Shown: positions 59,621 through 64,000 of the stretch, one piece after another | Numbering within the stretch: position 1 is the first letter of the stretch | Layout of the letters: each line of letters opens with the position of its first letter | NCBI RefSeq assembly: GCF_002855555.1 | Contig: NZ_PKRT01000001.1 | Span: 124,001-188,000 of the forward strand | DNA: 64,000 bases | Source of the DNA: Novosphingobium sp. TH158 | GTDB lineage: Bacteria; Pseudomonadota; Alphaproteobacteria; Sphingomonadales; Sphingomonadaceae | Direction: 5' to 3' | The notes under the pieces: generated by a model | Seen by the model: the letters and a program-made list of their open reading frames with translations, nothing else | What the model was told of the DNA's origin: nothing | The model's database searches: none | Position numbers and translations under genes: made by a program

Positions 59621-60973
59621 ATGTTGCCCATGAAACCAACTGCCTGTCGTGCGCTTGCCAGCGCTGCCGCCCTTGTCCTTTCCGTTTGTGCCGCCCACGC
59701 CGATGAAAAGTCGGTAGGCAAGGGCATGGCCTGGACCATCATGGAAGACCTGACGGTCGAAACCGGGCAGCGCCTTGCCGGATCGCCCGAGGAGGCGGCG
59801 GCGCGCGAATGGGCCGTGACGCGATTGAAGGCGCTGGGCTTCCAGAACGTGAAGAACGAACCCTTCACGATCCGCGGCTATGTTCGCGGCCATGACAGCG
59901 CCTGGCTGACTGCTCCTTATCCGCACAAGCTGGCGATAACCGCACTGGGCTATAGCGGCACCACGCCCGAGGGCGGCGTTTCGGGCGATGTTGTCTATTT
60001 CCCGACGCTCGATGCGATCAAGGCTGCGCCAGCCGCTTCGCTCACGGGCAAGATCGCCTTCATCGACCATGCCATGAAGGCCAATCAGGACGGTTCGGGA
60101 TATGGCCCTTATGGCAATGTCCGCCGGCAGGGGCCGGGCATCGCTGCCGCAAAGGGCGCGATCGGGGTGGTCATCCGCTCGATCGGCACGGACAACCACC
60201 GTAACCCGCATACCGGCGCGATCAGCTGGCCGGCGGGTGTTTCGGCCATTCCGGCGGGCGCGGTTTCCAATCCGGATGCAGACATCATCGCCCGGGTCGC
60301 CCGCAGCGGCAAGCTCATGCGGCTTTCGCTGACGCTGACAGGACGGACGCAGGAAAACATGCCGTCGGGCAACGTGATTGCCGACCTGCCGGGTCGCGAT
60401 CCCTCGCTGCCGATGATCATCGTCGCCTGCCATCTCGATAGCTGGGACCTGGGCATGGGCGTGATCGATGACGGCGCGGGCTGCGCCATCGTCACCGCCG
60501 CAGCGCTGAAGGTGCAGGAAGGCGGCAAGCCCCTGCGCACGATCCGCGTGCTCTGGGCGGGAGCAGAGGAACTCGGCGGACTGGGCGGCCAGGCCTATGC
60601 CAAGGCTCACGCAAAGGAGCCGCACGCCCTTGCCATGGAGAGCGATTTCGGCGCTGACAGGGTGTGGAACGTCAAGTTCACGCGCCTTGCCCCGCAAGTT
60701 GCGGAAAGCATCAAGACGGCGCTCAATCCGCTTGGCATCGTGCCGAACGCCGGTGCCGCCGATGGCGGGGCAGACGTCGATGCGATCATCAAGGCGCAGA
60801 AGCTGGCTGTGATCGATCTTGCCCAGGACGGCACGCGCTACTTCGACTTGCACCACACACCCGACGATACGCTGGACAAGGTTGACCCGGCCCAGCTGCA
60901 GCAGAACGTCGATGCCTGGACGGCCGTGCTGAAGATCGTTGCCACCGAAGGCGGCGCGCTGATCGCGCCCTAG
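59621..60973 (+). CDS. Exported M28-family zinc aminopeptidase
   Basis: A 450-residue protein with a signal peptide (ALASAAALVLSVCAAHA, cleaved near HADE); ATG 59630 is also possible as start. An N-terminal PA (protease-associated) region covers about 100-220. The M28 zinc site is visible in CHLDSWDLGMGVIDDGAGCA and WAGAEELGGLGGQAYA (the catalytic Glu pair), and the final His is in FDLHHTPDDTLDK. It should release amino acids from peptides in the periplasm. Confidence 0.93.
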   Translation: MLPMKPTACRALASAAALVLSVCAAHADEKSVGKGMAWTIMEDLTVETGQRLAGSPEEAAAREWAVTRLKALGFQNVKNEPFTIRGYVRGHDSAWLTAPYPHKLAITALGYSGTTPEGGVSGDVVYFPTLDAIKAAPAASLTGKIAFIDHAMKANQDGSGYGPYGNVRRQGPGIAAAKGAIGVVIRSIGTDNHRNPHTGAISWPAGVSAIPAGAVSNPDADIIARVARSGKLMRLSLTLTGRTQENMPSGNVIADLPGRDPSLPMIIVACHLDSWDLGMGVIDDGAGCAIVTAAALKVQEGGKPLRTIRVLWAGAEELGGLGGQAYAKAHAKEPHALAMESDFGADRVWNVKFTRLAPQVAESIKTALNPLGIVPNAGAADGGADVDAIIKAQKLAVIDLAQDGTRYFDLHHTPDDTLDKVDPAQLQQNVDAWTAVLKIVATEGGALIAP

Positions 60974-60980
60974 GCTGGCG

Positions 60981-63900
60981 TCACACCATTGCCATCAGGC
61001 TGGCGTTGCCCCCAGCCGCAGTGGTGTTGATCGAGGCGGAAACCTCTTCCACCAGCCAGTCCGGGCGATAGTGTCCGTCGCTCCCGGCAACCTGGGCGAT
61101 CGGGATCGGTCCCGCCATGGCGGCGAGTTGCCGGGCGATCTCGCCAAGCCCTTCGGCGCGCGGTTCGACCAGCACGGCTGCGAAACGGGACATGGCCGGT
61201 ATCTTGTCGAGCCATGCGATCCTGCTCGCTACTTCGGCGGGCAGGCCGTCATAGCTGCCGGGCCGCCCACCTTTCCAGACCACACTGGCGCGGTTTCCGG
61301 CAGCCAGCGCCGTGCCGATCTGCACTGCCATGCCCTGCTCGCTGGATGGCACCAGCAGCACCTCGCCACGCGGGTGCAGGGCATAGAGGTTCCGCTCGCC
61401 CACCGGTCCCGGCAGTTGACAGGCAAGGCCGTTCATCTGGCTTTGCGCAGCCCGGCGCACCATGGCGGCGGTGCTGGCTTCGCCCTGTGACTCGAGCCAT
61501 GCGGCGAAGGATCGGCACGCGGCATCCTCCATGCGTGCACCGCCGATTTCCACCTGCGGCATGGCTTGCACCAGCCGCCCGAGGTACAGCGGACCGCCCG
61601 CCTTGGGGCCGGTGCCCGAAAGCCCGCGCCCGCCAAAAGGCTGCACCCCCACGACCGCGCCGATAACGTTGCGATTGACATAGACGTTGCCCGCTGCGGC
61701 CATGGACGTGACGTGCTCAACCGTATCGTCCAGCCGGGTGTGCAGCCCGAAGGTCAGTCCGTAGCCGGTGGCATTCACGGCTTCGACCAGCGCGCCCATT
61801 TCTTCCCGGCGATAGCGCAGGACGTGGAGCACCGGGCCGAAAACCTCGCGCCCGATCTGGGCAATATCCTCGATCTCAATGATCGTCGGGGCCACGAAGG
61901 TGCCGTGCTTCGCAGCCTCGGCGAGAGGCGCGCGGTGGATCGCGCAACCGACCTGCCGCATCCGATCGACGTGGGACTCGATGGCATCGCGCGCCTCGGC
62001 GGTGATGACCGGCCCGACATCGACGGAAAGGCGATCCGGGTTGCCGATGCCCAGTTCGGCAAGCGCGCCCTTCAGCATGGCCAGCTGGCGGTCGGCAATG
62101 TCCTCCTGAAGGCACAGGATGCGCAGTGCCGAGCAGCGCTGCCCGGCGCTGTCGAAAGCCGAGGCGATGACATCGGCCGTGACCTGTTCGGCAAGTGCCG
62201 AGCTGTCGACGATCATCGCGTTCTGCCCGCCGGTTTCCGCGACCAGCGGCACCAGCCGGTCAATGCTGCGGCTGGCCAGTTGCGCCTGGATCAGGCGCGC
62301 AACTTCGGTAGAGCCGGTGAACAGCACTCCGGCAATATCGGGGCTGGATACCAGCGCGGCGCCGATCGTCCCGTCGCCCGGCAGGAGCTGCAGCACGTCG
62401 GCGGGAATGCCGGCGGAATGGAGGATGCGTACGGCCTCTGCTGCGATCAGCGGCGTTTCCTCGGCCGGTTTGGCGAGGACGGTGTTGCCGGCAGCCAGCG
62501 CCGCAGCAATCTGGCCGGTGAAGATGGCAAGCGGGAAATTCCACGGGCTGATGCAGGCCACCGGACCGAGAGGCTGGTGCGAAGCGTCGAGCGACTGCCG
62601 AGCCTGATCGGCGTAGTAGCGCAGGAAGTCCACCGCCTCGCGCACTTCGGCAACGGCATTGGTGATCGACTTTCCTGCCTCGCGCACGATCAGGCCCAGC
62701 AGGCGCGGCATCTGCTGTTCCAGCCTGTCTGCGGCAACCTCAAGCAAGCCTGCGCGCTCTACGGCTGGCCTTGCGTACCAAGCGGGCAGGGCGTCCTGCG
62801 CAGCGCGGGTGGCATGGCGCACGTCGCTGTCCAGCGCGAAGGCCACATGGCCCACCACATCGCGCCGGTCAGCGGGATTGCGGACTGGCATCATCTCGCG
62901 GTGATCGGTGAGCCCGGCAAGGCTTGGCGCGGCAGACCAGTCCTGCGCCACGCTTTCGCGCAGGTGCTGCGACAGGTCTTCGAGTACCGCCTCGTTCGCC
63001 AGGTCGATCCCTTGCGAATTGCGCCGCGTGCCGAAAAGGTCGCGGGGGAGGGCGATCGCTTCATGTGCTGCGCCGACCGGCACGATGGCGCGCGCGGCCG
63101 TGACAGGGTCCTGCGCCAGTTCGCCAACCGAAACCTGCTCATCCCAGATGCGATGGACGAAGGAAGAGTTCGCGCCGTTTTCCAGCAGGCGCCGCACCAG
63201 GTAGGCCAGCAGCGTTTCGTGCGTACCGACCGGGGCATAGATGCGGCAGGGACGGTCAAGCTTTTCGAAGCCCACAACCTCCTCGTAAAGCGCCTCGCCC
63301 ATGCCGTGCAGGCATTGGAACTCGTAATCGCCGACCGTGAAATCAGGCCCTGCCATGTGGTAGATCGTCGCCAGCGTCTGGGCGTTGTGGGTGGCGAACT
63401 GGGGAAACACCGCCTCGCGGGCTGCGAGCAGCTTTCGTGCGCAGGCGATGTAGGAAACATCGGTATGCACCTTGCGGGTGAAGACGGGAAAACCGTTCTG
63501 CCCCTCAACCTGCGCGCGCTTGATCTCGCTGTCCCAATAGGCACCCTTGACCAGCCGTACCATCAGCCTGCGGCCCGACCGGCGCGCGAGGTCCACCAGC
63601 CAGTCGATGACCATGGGGCAGCGCTTGCCATAGGCCTGGACCACGAATCCCAGGCCATTCCAGCCGGCAAGGTCATCGGCAAGGGCAAGGCTTTCCAGGA
63701 TGTCGAGCGACAGCTCCAGCCGCTCCGATTCCTCGGCATCGATGTTGAGCCCGATGCCATAGCCGCGCGCCAGCATGGCGAGCGAATGGACGCGAGGCAG
63801 CAGCTCACCCATCACCCGCGCGGCCTGTGCGCGGGAATAGCGCGGGTGCAACGCCGACAGCTTTATCGAAATTCCCGGCCCCGCATAAAGGCCGCGCCCG

Positions 63901-64000
63901 TCCGCCGCCTTGCCGATGGCGTGGATCGCGTTTTCATAGTCGGCGTAATAGCGGTCGGCATCGGCCTGCGTGGTCGCCGCCTCGCCCAGCATGTCATAGC
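60981..64000 (-). CDS. putA: Bifunctional proline dehydrogenase/P5C dehydrogenase PutA, partial (N-terminus beyond window)
   Basis: The 1,006-residue C-terminal part of a bifunctional proline-catabolism flavoenzyme; the open frame runs past the right edge. The proline dehydrogenase barrel comes first (LNIDAEESERLELSLDILES, RLVKGAYWDSEIKRAQVEG, QCLHGMGEALYE). The aldehyde dehydrogenase part has SPWNFPLAIFTGQIAAALAA, TGSTEVARLIQ and the catalytic Cys in DSAGQRCSALRILCLQ. A C-terminal helical region follows. It oxidises proline to glutamate in two steps at the inner membrane. Any N-terminal DNA-binding domain is outside the window. Confidence 0.95.
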   Translation of the reverse strand, partial: YDMLGEAATTQADADRYYADYENAIHAIGKAADGRGLYAGPGISIKLSALHPRYSRAQAARVMGELLPRVHSLAMLARGYGIGLNIDAEESERLELSLDILESLALADDLAGWNGLGFVVQAYGKRCPMVIDWLVDLARRSGRRLMVRLVKGAYWDSEIKRAQVEGQNGFPVFTRKVHTDVSYIACARKLLAAREAVFPQFATHNAQTLATIYHMAGPDFTVGDYEFQCLHGMGEALYEEVVGFEKLDRPCRIYAPVGTHETLLAYLVRRLLENGANSSFVHRIWDEQVSVGELAQDPVTAARAIVPVGAAHEAIALPRDLFGTRRNSQGIDLANEAVLEDLSQHLRESVAQDWSAAPSLAGLTDHREMMPVRNPADRRDVVGHVAFALDSDVRHATRAAQDALPAWYARPAVERAGLLEVAADRLEQQMPRLLGLIVREAGKSITNAVAEVREAVDFLRYYADQARQSLDASHQPLGPVACISPWNFPLAIFTGQIAAALAAGNTVLAKPAEETPLIAAEAVRILHSAGIPADVLQLLPGDGTIGAALVSSPDIAGVLFTGSTEVARLIQAQLASRSIDRLVPLVAETGGQNAMIVDSSALAEQVTADVIASAFDSAGQRCSALRILCLQEDIADRQLAMLKGALAELGIGNPDRLSVDVGPVITAEARDAIESHVDRMRQVGCAIHRAPLAEAAKHGTFVAPTIIEIEDIAQIGREVFGPVLHVLRYRREEMGALVEAVNATGYGLTFGLHTRLDDTVEHVTSMAAAGNVYVNRNVIGAVVGVQPFGGRGLSGTGPKAGGPLYLGRLVQAMPQVEIGGARMEDAACRSFAAWLESQGEASTAAMVRRAAQSQMNGLACQLPGPVGERNLYALHPRGEVLLVPSSEQGMAVQIGTALAAGNRASVVWKGGRPGSYDGLPAEVASRIAWLDKIPAMSRFAAVLVEPRAEGLGEIARQLAAMAGPIPIAQVAGSDGHYRPDWLVEEVSASINTTAAGGNASLMAMV

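Overview
The window is about 64 kb of high-GC chromosomal DNA, densely packed and almost entirely core metabolism. It looks like an alphaproteobacterium of the order Sphingomonadales, most likely Novosphingobium or a close relative. The signs are: a split three-gene proton-translocating transhydrogenase with an aa3-oxidase subunit IV gene just upstream, an F1 operon (atpHAGDC) lacking F0 genes and carrying a very short epsilon subunit, the rpmF-plsX-fabH-ihfA-merR cluster, class I lysyl-tRNA synthetase, a CobT-type VWA protein, and many GTG/TTG starts. The genus is inference; the order is reasonably firm. I see no rRNA, tRNA, CRISPR array, insertion sequence, integrase or prophage block.

Layout. 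1-3.4 kb: edge of a response regulator, cytochrome oxidase subunit IV, pntAA-pntAB-pntB. 3.5-6.5 kb: lipoprotein, then an overlapping run of aspartate/glutamate racemase-like protein, dGTPase-like HD hydrolase and NAD(P)-binding protein. 6.5-11.2 kb: a tandem glycine riboswitch followed by gcvT-gcvH-gcvPA-gcvPB, the complete glycine-specific part of the glycine cleavage system. 11.2-16.4 kb: two EamA transporters, small membrane proteins, an orphan CpaF pilus ATPase, an HNH protein and a DUF6265 protein. 16.5-21.3 kb (minus strand): F1 ATP synthase. 21.7-26.1 kb: secreted protein, ada, CPBP protease, a periplasmic HExxH/TPR protein. 26.1-30.8 kb: priA diverging from fsa (transaldolase-like) and cobT. 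31-35.2 kb: two exported proteins, cysS, a 2-hydroxyacid dehydrogenase and a 2OG-Fe(II) oxygenase.

35.2-37.8 kb holds the most accessory-looking piece: two small minus-strand genes diverging from an S24 (LexA/CI-like) regulator that overlaps an MFS transporter, with repeated TAGGA-type sites between them. 37.8-42.1 kb: glyoxalase II-like hydrolase, MAPEG protein, then rpmF-plsX-fabH and ihfA-merR. 42.1-47.8 kb: SixA-like phosphatase, DinG/XPD-like helicase, PH-domain membrane protein, class I lysS. 47.7-54 kb: a long acidic protein of unknown function, SHOCT protein, DUF885 protein, prolyl-4-hydroxylase-like oxygenase, RcnB-like protein. 54-64 kb: ettA, a polytopic membrane protein, a DUF1501/DUF1800 pair, an M28 peptidase and the 3' part of putA.

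Two general points. Eight of the ten convergent gene junctions are within 8 nt of each other or overlap, so read-through and transcriptional interference are likely. I also found several intergenic sites of the form TTGCA-N17-TAT that sit where promoters are expected. I did not find a clearly new multi-gene system; the S24-MFS divergon and the uncharacterised acidic protein are the best candidates for follow-up.
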